Of a DNA stretch of 40,812 nucleotides, positions 13,601-21,212 are shown one piece after another. The position numbers and the translations under genes were made by a program. The stretch is from Perkinsus marinus ATCC 50983. Lineage: Eukaryota; Perkinsozoa; Perkinsida; Perkinsidae. The number at the start of each line of letters is the position of its first letter. The first letter of the stretch is position 1. The notes under the pieces were generated by a model that was not told where the DNA came from, searched no databases, and saw only the letters and a list, made by a program, of their open reading frames with translations. Where the stretch lies: contig NW_003210583.1 of the NCBI RefSeq assembly GCF_000006405.1, forward strand, positions 123,467 through 164,278, written 5' to 3'.

Positions 13601-16600
13601 GATCTTTCCCATCAGGATATTCCAACTCGTATGTCTGCACCGCCTGGAAGACCTTAGCCAGATGCGGCATAACCTTAGAAGGCGTATTGCCGTTGGAGAG
13701 TATATCCAACAAGTCGCTCGTGGACACAAAATAGAATCGAGGGAAGGCTCGTCTCTTGCCGTCCATGAAGTCATTCAGTGCCTGAACATGAATACTTACA
13801 CCACAAAAGGGCTACCACCGTCACACGGCACGAAATTCACTTCCGACTCGAGAGAGTCGATCCGGCCCAATTTGGAGATGCTCGAAAATAGCGTTAATTT
13901 CAATATATTTCACGACTACTGCATAGCGAGAATATCGGGTCTTCACAGAGTATTACGCCACTTCACGTTAAACGGGTGAAACTCCACTGTAGCACAGTAC
14001 AGCAGATCCCGAAGAGCCTATCTCTTACCTTCTCACAGACGTTCAGCTCATTCTGCGCTTTCTCCAACGTGCCAAAAATCCCACTTTCGTTACAGAAATC
14101 TTTACATAACCTCAGATGCTCACCCTTTTTCAAGATGTCTTTCACGTCCATATCAATTCCAACAAATTTTTCACTTTCAGCAGGCAGCTCCTTCTTCACC
14201 TCTTCACTATGTATGAAAAGATTCTCCAAAAAGCTCCAACTACGCTGAACCTCGGCGAGCAGAAGTGACACCTCGGAGACATTAGCCAGGGTCTTCTGCC
14301 AGGACGTGACCTCATTTTCAAAGGTCGCCAAAAATCTCGAGGCGAACATATTTTGGACTTGCACTTGGTGCTCCTCGAGCATCTCGAAATTTTCATCCGA
14401 TATTTTCATCAGCTGAATGTCCGTATCCTTATGGTGTGTGAAGTCATACTCAATGCCCGCCCAGGTCTCTGTAAGCTTAGCCAGAGTCTTCTCCATTTTC
14501 GCCTCTTGCTTGGCTTGATCCCCTATCTCCTCAACAGCATCGGAAAACCTGATCGAATACAATGGAGTTTCACTCGTGCACCAGTGGGGAAAATATTTCA
14601 CGACTACTACATACTACCGCGAATATCGCGTTTTTCACCGAGTTTTACGTCATTTCACGTAAAACGGGTAAATTTCCAACCTTATTATATATGATTTGAA
14701 TCTGTTGGATGTAATTATATAATCATATCTATATCATGATGCCCTCTAAGCAATTGTTGTCATTATCCTTTTTTTGGTCAAAACAAAACCATGTCAACAA
14801 CAAAGGCTTCAAAAACAGACAAATAACACCTATTCTACCGAATAGGTGAACTTATATATTATTGAGACCCCTTCAATGACGAGCAATCTCCACTGTAAAT
14901 TTTAATGGGTTGACAGCTCATACCACTCCTTTTCCACTTCACACTCACTTGTGTAGTTCCAAGTTCCACATGTCTCGCAGCAGTATACGAGGAGACACCG
15001 ATATATTCTTCCCACACAGATCCATAAGAGCCATCCAATGCCTTCCACGCATGGCCGGGTCTCTCAGCTCTGCCACTAGGGGACAAAACGTCGTCCATTT
15101 CCGCATCACGTCCTGATCACGTCAAGAAAACTCCGCCACAAATACCACACTTCGGCTCACCTGCATGCCCAAAAAGGCATCTCTTTTCTTGTCAACTTTT
15201 ATATCCTTCAACTGCTTGAACATCAACTTGATCTCTTCCTCCATCTGCGTTGAGAAATTCCAAGTCGGCGCAAGATTGCAAGATTCTCTCCTACCTGGTC
15301 GGGTACTAGATCCCCCCAACGCACAACAAGGAAGACCTCAGTATTCTGAATCCTGAGATCCTCAAACTCCCACAAGCTGAGCATTATTGCAACATCTTCC
15401 CGCATTGCCGTCATCAGTTTCCTCGAGTTATTCAGCTGCTCGGGGTAGTCGAAATTCTCAGCAATGTGGGTCAAACTTTCCATCTGCTTGTCAAACTCGT
15501 CCAAATCTGCCGTGACCCCCGCAATTCTCTCCATGGCGAGTTCCAGTCCAGACTTGTAAAAGTAATATGCCTCCTTCTTGAGACCAGCCTGATACTCCTT
15601 GAGACCTTCCTCGAACTCCGCGATTTTGGCCTTGTAAATATCAGATTCTTTCTGCACCATCGGGGCTATCTCCTTTTCCTTGTGCTTGCATGCTTCCTTC
15701 ACAGTTGCCAGAGAGTCCCAAGTCTTCCTTAATGCTTTCAATGCCTTCTCGTTGGGCAGGCCTTCCCTCTCAAGTGCCTATCATTCGAAATCATACTACC
15801 ACACTGACAACGTCATTTCTTGCATTTTCAACAACGACTACTCGCAAAGAGTATTCAAGACGAAGCTTCTCCCCACAATGAATATGCCTCATGTACGACA
15901 TACAGGAGTAGCCACGGAAGGTTCATGTAGGTAAAGAGAGCGTATAAGTTCGACTCCTTTACTGTGACCCATTTTATTTAAGCATCATTTCAGCGAGGAA
16001 TGGTATCCCAACTTACCCCTAAAGACTCCAAAACCTCATCCTGCTTCAATATCAGTCTCTCCTCTTCCTCGTACATAGTCTTGATATAATTCTTCACTTT
16101 AATCAGCGACTTCACGTCTCCAGCGTTCAGCTTAATATTAATACCAGCATCGGTCGCCTTGAAGAACTCCTCCAATTCCTTCACACTCTTTGTGATAAAT
16201 CCGACAACGAGCGGGCCAGCGTACTCGTTAGCTCTCGGCTTAGCCGTTTCACAGCAAGTAGCCGTGAATGGCGAGCCTCTAATCGGCTGCTCCTTGTCAT
16301 TCTCATCGATGAGATTCACTCTAACGGTAATGTCGCCCCCACCAGCCTTGGCAGTATAGGTCACTTCATACCGTCCATTGTCGAAATCGTGGAAGCAAGT
16401 GCTCTCATCGTAGAGCTCCTCACCGTCTTGCATCACCGAAATCACAAACTTGTCAGCCCCAGAGGTTCGATTCTCCCCGAGGTTGTTTCTCCCTTGTATT
16501 ATAAACCTGTTCTCCTTACCCGCCTCCCCATCATTCAGTAGGCCAGGACCATAACAAAGCGACTTTTCAGCTATCGTGTTGAGATAGTAGTCGTAGTGTG

Positions 16601-18902
16601 TTACCGTAGTCGTGAAATCTTTCGCCTGAGACAAGGAACAGCAAGTCAAACCGCACATCCTAGGAAGTGAGCAACCCACAGTACTAGAATAATTCGTACT
16701 GGATATACCTCATAAAGACATAATAATATCAATTACACATCTATTCATAGATGTTGGAGTCTCACGCGTTCTACGTGAAGTGGCGTAACACGATATTCGC
16801 GCTATGCGGTGCTTTTCGAAATATGTTTCACACTAGCGTTTTTATATCACGGGTGAAACTCCATCATATGCAATATTTGATATGAAGTATGCATTAATAT
16901 AAATTCACCTATCATAATCATGATATATATAAATAATATAACATCAACAGTGTAATCCCATAGGATAGAGCATTTCCACACTGCCCCCACACCCCACTTA
17001 CCCCAATAGCAAATCTAACCTCGCATCTCTTAGGCCCGATGGTCTGTATAACAGCAGGGGTCAGGCATTCAATGGTATTATCGTCTACTACTGTACCTAC
17101 CGTCACGCGCCACGAAATTATCATCACAGTCGAGGATGCTGCAATGAACCTCACCAATAGAATCAGCAGTGTGCTTGGCAGTGGAGAAGCGCACTGTCAC
17201 CGTGCCTTGAGCACTAGTAGCACCGACACAACGAATACGGAGGAGCTGATTGCCAGTAACAGGACCTAACACACACACGCAGGTTCGATTCCCGCACCCT
17301 ACATTTCTCATTACCAAGAGCTGGCTCCACCTTAGCGATGGCGTAAGGTGGCCCTACAATGGAGCTCACGTTAATCTGCCACACATCATCGAGCCATTTA
17401 TTAGACCAGCCACCGAACACTATCAATCTTGACTCGTCGGCTTCATACACGACAGATGCGTGCTCCCTAAACAACAAGATACGCTTTCGCGCACCCCGAA
17501 GAATTCAAAGACAAACCCACCTCGCTGGAGGCATGAAAGTTTCAGGCATCTGCCCTAGAGAGTTCGCCAAGAAGTCCTCCTGCATATCACGTAACGCTGC
17601 GCTCGTTGGTGCTTCCAGGCTAGGTTCCGACCAGCAAAATTTTTCGGCCAAGTCGAGGACACCAATGCGCTGATCGAACGCTCCCAAGGACCGGCCCCCA
17701 CCGTCCTTATCGCATGCCCCGCCAAATACGAAGACCCTCCATGAGGGAATAGCGTGGACCAGCTGGAGACTGAAATTCCACCGGGGACAGCTCCAGCCGA
17801 GATCGAGATCAGTCCAATCCTTGTTCTCAACGTCCAACATGAAAACGTCATTGAACTGATGTTCATTATTCCAACCACCAAAAACGAACAAGTTGCCGTC
17901 CTTAGAAAAAGCCCCATGACCTGACCGTGGGGCCGGAGGGTTACCCTGACACTGCAGTTCGATCCATTTATCGTTATCGAGATTGAGGACATGCACATCG
18001 TTAAAAGGCCGTCTGCTGTAGCCCTGTCCACCGTGACCACCAAAGAGCACTATGCTGTTTTCGACCAGCGTGGCCGTATGATTAGCTCGAGGAGCCGGCA
18101 CGTTCGGGGGTTGCTTCTTCGACTCGTCATCTTGGTTCACAATGCTGCTCACCAGAGAAACGATGTCCTCATGAAAAGCGTCCTGCTCGTCCCTCAAGGC
18201 TCCACTAGCAGCATTCTGTCCACCGCCAACTGTTTTTCCCGATGGGAGCATCGTTTTCTTCCTCGTCCCTTTAACCTGTATAATAGACTTGAACTTACTC
18301 GATCCTGCTCCCAACATAGTGCTTTTTTTCTTGCCAGTCATAGCTCCAACAATGTCAGCGAACCCGACCGTTTTCGTAGGCCGGTTATTATTCAAAGATG
18401 GTCTCCTTAGCTTGAAACGACCATCGACTAGACCCTCAGCATTGTGCACGACCTCTTCGATGAGACCCGTAAGTCTGCGGACACCGGCACTTTTCTTATC
18501 TTGTTGCGATGCTTTGAATGCGATATTCTTCCACTCCATGCAAGACACGTCCAGCACCCAACCATCATTAAGGCATTGGTAGGGAGTAGCACTATGAATG
18601 CCACCAAAGAAGAAAACCTCATCGTCGGTGACACAAGTCGCCGTGTGTAACGTTCTGCCTGGTGGAGAACTACTGCTGGGGTCCAGCTCGACGACTTCCC
18701 ATTCATATTGGTATTGAGGGTGCAGCTTAAGAACGTATAAGTCCGAATTCGGAGCAGGGTTGCCGAGATCGTTACGTCGACCGTCCATTCCGCCGTAGCA
18801 GATGAAGCCATGAGGCGTGGCTGTGATGGTATGGCCCGACCGTGGGGAGATACTGGTGCTCCCTGAGTTCTTCAAGCGTACCCAAGCGTAGGGTTGAGGC
18901 AT
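1674..18902 (-). CDS. Axonemal outer-arm dynein heavy chain, alpha type (Kelch-IPT-filamin-motor)
   Basis: Force-generating heavy chain of the flagellar outer arm, about 4242 residues. Spliced model, 5' to 3': 18902-17521, 17466-17315, 17265-17155, 17096-17002, 16625-16017, 15777-15295, 15244-15161, 15112-14949, 14548-14029, 13781-13558, 13484-12206, 12144-12010, 11965-11814, 11768-11240, 11126-10782, 10532-9640, 9595-9270, 9222-9057, 9010-8737, 8510-8246, 8192-7963, 7901-7528, 7415-6722, 6585-6393, 6298-6201, 6150-6063, 5943-5739, 5687-5408 (donor could be 5417 or 5426), 5369-5187, 5139-5067, 5015-4907, 4442-4370, 4326-4177, 4126-3950, 3876-3682, 3505-3287, 3137-2476, 2427-2300, 2242-2127, 2075-2013, 1950-1800, 1754-1674. 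All introns are GT-AG with matching phase. Kelch repeats span residues 1-500, then IPT/TIG-like (about 515-600), filamin (about 610-710) and linker. Walker A: GPAGTGKT (about 1503, AAA1), GPPGSFKS (about 1786, AAA2, degenerate), GLAGCGKT (about 2117, AAA3), GVGGSGRQ (about 2467, AAA4). Stalk coiled coil and C-terminal domain are present. Kelch plus filamin matches the Chlamydomonas ODA11 type. One frameshift lies near 3739. Confidence 0.93.
3737..3741 (-). other. Apparent one-base insertion in the dynein exon 3876-3682
   Basis: Around residues SEPPP..PLMDLVP the frame is right, then the run read as GTGCCCGGAAG has one base too many. Skipping one base restores a typical dynein stretch ([13 protein letters not shown], then the K-S-N splice junction). 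The exon is 195 nt where 194 is needed for phase. No intron of plausible size repairs it (the best candidate is 22 bp). Either a sequencing or assembly indel, or a real disabling mutation. Confidence 0.7.
4327..4369 (-). repeat. Dynein intron with motif-II repeat (gene-sense orientation)
   Basis: This 43-bp intron contains, in gene sense, GGCGAATTTTGTGGCGCGTGAC. The same core (AATTT-GTGGCGCGTGAC) is found in introns 17154-17097 and, diverged, 14028-13782, and inverted in others. Confidence 0.6.
4736..4846 (+). mobile_element. MITE-like element family 1, copy A (dynein intron)
   Basis: A 111-bp unit beginning TGGAGTTTCATCCG and ending with the inverted counterpart (GGTGGAACTCCA), with inner TTCACGTGAA and AGTAGTCGTGAAAAA motifs shared with copies B-D. 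It sits in the 464-bp intron 4906-4443, the longest of the gene. No transposase; a non-autonomous inverted-repeat element is the simplest reading. Confidence 0.8.
6151..6200 (-). repeat. Dynein intron with motif-II repeat (inverted)
   Basis: In gene sense this 50-bp intron starts GTAAGCGTCACTGCACCACG and continues AAATT. It is the reverse complement of the motif-II core, starting six bases after the donor. Confidence 0.6.
6299..6392 (-). repeat. Dynein intron with tRNA-3'-end-like sequence (copy 1)
   Basis: On the plus strand this intron reads a tRNA-like T arm (GCAGG-TTCGATC-CCCGC), an acceptor-like ACGGGCC and a TTTTTT run at 6354-6360, which looks like a Pol III terminator. Box B-like core GGTTCGATCCC. 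Antisense to the dynein gene. Upstream GTTGGTAAATCAC resembles a D-loop remnant. Confidence 0.7.
8193..8245 (-). repeat. Dynein intron with tRNA-3'-end-like sequence (copy 2)
   Basis: A 53-bp intron. Plus strand: GGTTCAATTCC, 11 nt ending in CGACA, then TTTTTCC. Same spacing as copies 1, 3, 4 and 5. Nearly the whole intron is the element. Confidence 0.65.
10558..10770 (+). mobile_element. MITE-like element family 2, copy 1 (dynein intron)
   Basis: About 210 bp filling most of the 249-bp intron 10781-10533. It shares with copies 2 and 3 a left part (CATGG..AATA..CGC, then GTGTTGGTGACAA), a middle part (TATAAACT...AGTAA..AAACTCCTGAG...CAGCTGAGG) and, with copy 3, a right end CCAACACT. GTGTTGG and CCAACAC form short inverted ends. 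Confidence 0.65.
11127..11239 (-). repeat. Dynein intron with motif-II repeat (inverted)
   Basis: In gene sense this intron begins GTAGGAACGTCACTGCGCCA then CGAAATT. It matches the intron at 6200-6151 in both sequence and distance from the donor. Confidence 0.6.
12145..12205 (-). repeat. Dynein intron with tRNA-3'-end-like sequence (copy 3)
   Basis: A 61-bp intron. Plus strand: AAGACCCCAGGTTCGATCCC, then CACGACCTGCA and TTTTTCC. The AAGACCCCAGGTTC part is identical in copy 4, which shows common descent beyond the box B-like core. Confidence 0.7.
13485..13557 (-). repeat. Dynein intron with tRNA-3'-end-like sequence (copy 4)
   Basis: A 73-bp intron. Plus strand: GAAGACCCCAGGTTCAATCC, TTGCACCTTGCA, then CTTAC, where the last bases are the complement of the 5' splice site. 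The element thus runs up to the donor. Confidence 0.65.
13873..13986 (-). mobile_element. MITE-like element family 1, copy B (dynein intron)
   Basis: A 114-bp unit in the opposite orientation to copy A, inside the 247-bp intron 14028-13782. The right end (AAACGGGTGAAACTCCA) and middle (TTTCACGACTACTGCATA) match the family closely; the left end is more diverged (TGGAGATGC). Confidence 0.75.
14563..14678 (-). mobile_element. MITE-like element family 1, copy C (dynein intron)
   Basis: A 116-bp unit from TGGAGTTTCACTCG to AAACGGGTAAATTTCCA, inside the 400-bp intron 14948-14549. Same orientation as copy B. Internal motif TTTCACGACTACTACATA is shared. Confidence 0.8.
15778..16016 (-). repeat. Dynein intron with weaker tRNA-like motif (possible copy 6)
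   Basis: A 239-bp intron. Plus strand at 15936-15962 reads GCGTATAAGTTCGACTCC then TTTACTG, with a T-rich stretch (ATTTTATTT) after it. Box B-like core GTTCGACTCC is good, but the flanks do not align with copies 1-5, so membership is uncertain. Confidence 0.4.
16755..16863 (+). mobile_element. MITE-like element family 1, copy D (dynein intron)
   Basis: A 109-bp unit from TGGAGTCTCACGCG to CACGGGTGAAACTCCA, inside the 376-bp intron 17001-16626. Same orientation as copy A. The inner CTACGTGAAGTGGCGTAA is shared with copy B read in reverse. Confidence 0.8.
17097..17154 (-). repeat. Dynein intron with motif-II repeat (gene sense)
   Basis: This 58-bp intron ends AATTTCGTGGCGCGTGAC then GGTAG, so the motif abuts the acceptor. 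The intron is needed to join the IPT-like domain in frame ([15 protein letters not shown]). Confidence 0.6.
17266..17314 (-). repeat. Dynein intron with tRNA-3'-end-like sequence (copy 5)
   Basis: A 49-bp intron. Plus strand: CGCAGGTTCGATTCCCGC, ACCCTACA, TTTCTC, ATTAC. T-stem-like arms GCAGG/CCCGC carry the same A-C mismatch as copy 1. Confidence 0.65.
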
Positions 18903-19661
18903 TCGATGATAATGTTGAACTACAATGAACTCAGTTGACCCTTCACAAAAGCACCGGTCAACAATAAGAAAAGGCAAATCGGAGTGATCCCAACGACTCT
19001 AGTTAGGATTGCATTATAACCACTTCGCTGTGGTCGGCGCAAAACTTCCAAACTAGTCGATAGGAGCGTAGCAGTAAGATACCGATCAAATTCCAGAGTG
19101 GTAGCAAAAGAGAACATTACGGGCGAGCGAGTAACGAACAAGCGTTATAAATTAAGCGCGCGCCAAAATAATCGATTACATACCATCACAACAACGATAT
19201 CAACGGACGAGCAGCGCATAGGGATTTAAGGCTGTAACGAACCCTCTTACTCAGTAGCTTGACCCCACTCAGAACTTTTTAACGTAAGTACAACCCGCAC
19301 AACATCAACAGCGCGCAATACAATCGCTTAACCTAAGGCACACAGCTTGAAGTCGTGCTCTATTATTCTCCCTTGACCAGCGAAATGTGGTACGTGAAGT
19401 CACTAGGTCTCTTCCCACAACTGCCAACACAAAGCTAATGTACTTGAAAGGAAGATAATATTCACCGCCTAGCGGGAACCGAAATGAGTAAACTACACGA
19501 AATCAAATTATACGCGTGGAGGACAGCAGAACATATTTGTTGGAACAGTACGTTCAACAAAATACACTGAGTTCTGCAGAACTATGTGTACAACAGGAAA
19601 AATGAAACTTGAAACAGGAGTAATCATGATGTGACAGAATTGAAACAACAGGCACCTCACA
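18903..19661. other. Intergenic region between dynein 5' end and transporter 3' end
   Basis: No coding signal stands out. It should hold the dynein promoter and 5' UTR and the transporter 3' UTR. I see no clear TATA box or spliced-leader acceptor. A frame extending the Kelch ORF upstream (to 18977) lacks an ATG and starts on TTG, so 18902 is taken as the dynein start. Confidence 0.5.
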
Positions 19662-21212
19662 TTATACATCGACCTCATCCTTCTTCACAACATTCTCTAA
19701 CTCAGCCTCCGCCTTCCTGGCCGCATTCTTCGCGGCGACCCTATTGAAGTACGGGATCATCGATACCGCGCCAACTGCACCGAAAATACACAGGGCTACC
19801 AAAACCATATAATAATAATCATAGTGAGCACCGCTAACGGCCTCTTCTGTGGGATTCTTAATATCAAAGTTTGGAAGCCACTCGGAACACACTTGGAAAA
19901 GGACCGCCGAGAGAACATTCGAGATGGAAAAGAAACAAAGGTTGAACGCAGAAGCAACTGCTTTCAGCGCTCCCGGAGAGTACGTGAATGCAACCTCGTA
20001 AGAAGTGGATATCAGGAAGATCTCACCAGCAGCAATCAACCAGAACTGTGGGATCTGCCACCAAATGGAGACAGAGAACACAGCCTTGCTCATAACCATG
20101 TACTCCACACCGAGAGCCACGAGCAGGGACGCCGCACCACATAACGAACCGATACAAAAACGAACCAGAACTGACGGCATCATATTATACTTCTTCAAGA
20201 GAGGGAACAATACGGTATCAACCAACACGCTGGTCAAAACCACAGCAATAGGATCCACGTTTTGCATCATCTGAGCCGGCATATCCCACCCGAAAAGGCT
20301 CGTGTCCATCTTTTTACCCTGAGTTAGAAAAGCAGTCGTCATGTTATTGTAGGCCATCACAAACGGTATAATGAGGGAAAATAAAGGCACCAGTCTGAAC
20401 AGTGCCTTTGCATCCTCGATAAAACCATCCTTGAAACGACCACCGTTTGACTCCTTGTTCTTTTCCAGAGAACACCTCGTAAGAGAAAAGAAGATGACCT
20501 TAAGGATCTCTAATACAGCGGATCCCTGAGGCTTCGGCTTCACATAACGGCCCATCACGTTACCCACAACGAAAACAATCGTTGCTATGATGAAGGCAAC
20601 GAGAGGGAAGGAGAAGCTTGCAGTAAAAGAGACCGATTCCACCAAAATCGGAGTCACAATACCACCAACAATAGAGCCAAGATTGATAGAAGCATAGAAG
20701 TAGGTGTAATACCTCGTGATTAGATCTTTGTGCTCCTCAGGATGGAACTGTTGGGCTCCCATAACATTCACACAACTCTTAATTCCACCCGCACCAAATG
20801 CGATGAGAAAGAGTAGTGAAACATGGATCATCCACGGCTGACTGATCGAATGTATCGTAGACAGCGTGAGGAGAGCCAAACCCGCCATATAAACGAAAGA
20901 GAAGGCCAGAATAGTAAGGTACAGTCCCAGAATAGTATCCGATATCACAGCAGACAGAAGTGGAGTAACATAAAGGATAGCGTTGAACGTTGAGATATAC
21001 GAGTTAGCACCAGCATCATCAACGCCAAGATACTCCTTGAGGAAGATCTGCAGATTGGGCATCAAGCCATAGAAGGCCAGACGCTCACATAACTCTTGTA
21101 GTAAAACGAACAAGACAGCCTTAGTCATAGGGTGCTTATAGTAGTAGTACACGTTACCAGAGACGTCACTCCACGAGTACACTTTCCCATTGTCGCTGCC
21201 AGATACGGACAT
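19662..21212 (-). CDS. Proton-coupled oligopeptide transporter (POT/PTR2 family)
   Basis: Membrane symporter that takes up di- or tripeptides (or a related small substrate) with protons; 516 residues, the usual POT length, about 12 membrane segments. Family marks: ELCERLAFYG near the N-terminus (the ExxER(F)xYYG motif), a GAGGIKSCV segment, YTYFYASINLGSIVGG (PTR2 signature FYxxINxGSL) and a QIPQFWLIAAGEIFLI helix late in the protein. The first ATG is at 21212; the open frame extends nine codons further upstream but starts on TTG. The charged tail (AEAELENVVKKDEVDV) is cytosolic by family topology. The gene has no introns although both neighbours are intron-dense. Substrate cannot be told from sequence alone. 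Confidence 0.92.
   Translation of the reverse strand: MSVSGSDNGKVYSWSDVSGNVYYYYKHPMTKAVLFVLLQELCERLAFYGLMPNLQIFLKEYLGVDDAGANSYISTFNAILYVTPLLSAVISDTILGLYLTILAFSFVYMAGLALLTLSTIHSISQPWMIHVSLLFLIAFGAGGIKSCVNVMGAQQFHPEEHKDLITRYYTYFYASINLGSIVGGIVTPILVESVSFTASFSFPLVAFIIATIVFVVGNVMGRYVKPKPQGSAVLEILKVIFFSLTRCSLEKNKESNGGRFKDGFIEDAKALFRLVPLFSLIIPFVMAYNNMTTAFLTQGKKMDTSLFGWDMPAQMMQNVDPIAVVLTSVLVDTVLFPLLKKYNMMPSVLVRFCIGSLCGAASLLVALGVEYMVMSKAVFSVSIWWQIPQFWLIAAGEIFLISTSYEVAFTYSPGALKAVASAFNLCFFSISNVLSAVLFQVCSEWLPNFDIKNPTEEAVSGAHYDYYYMVLVALCIFGAVGAVSMIPYFNRVAAKNAARKAEAELENVVKKDEVDV

Noticed and set aside
18903-19141. Upstream extension of the Kelch ORF and an overlapping small frame
   Set aside because: The extension starts on TTG; the first ATG at 18902 is followed by [10 protein letters not shown], which leads directly into the Kelch repeats.
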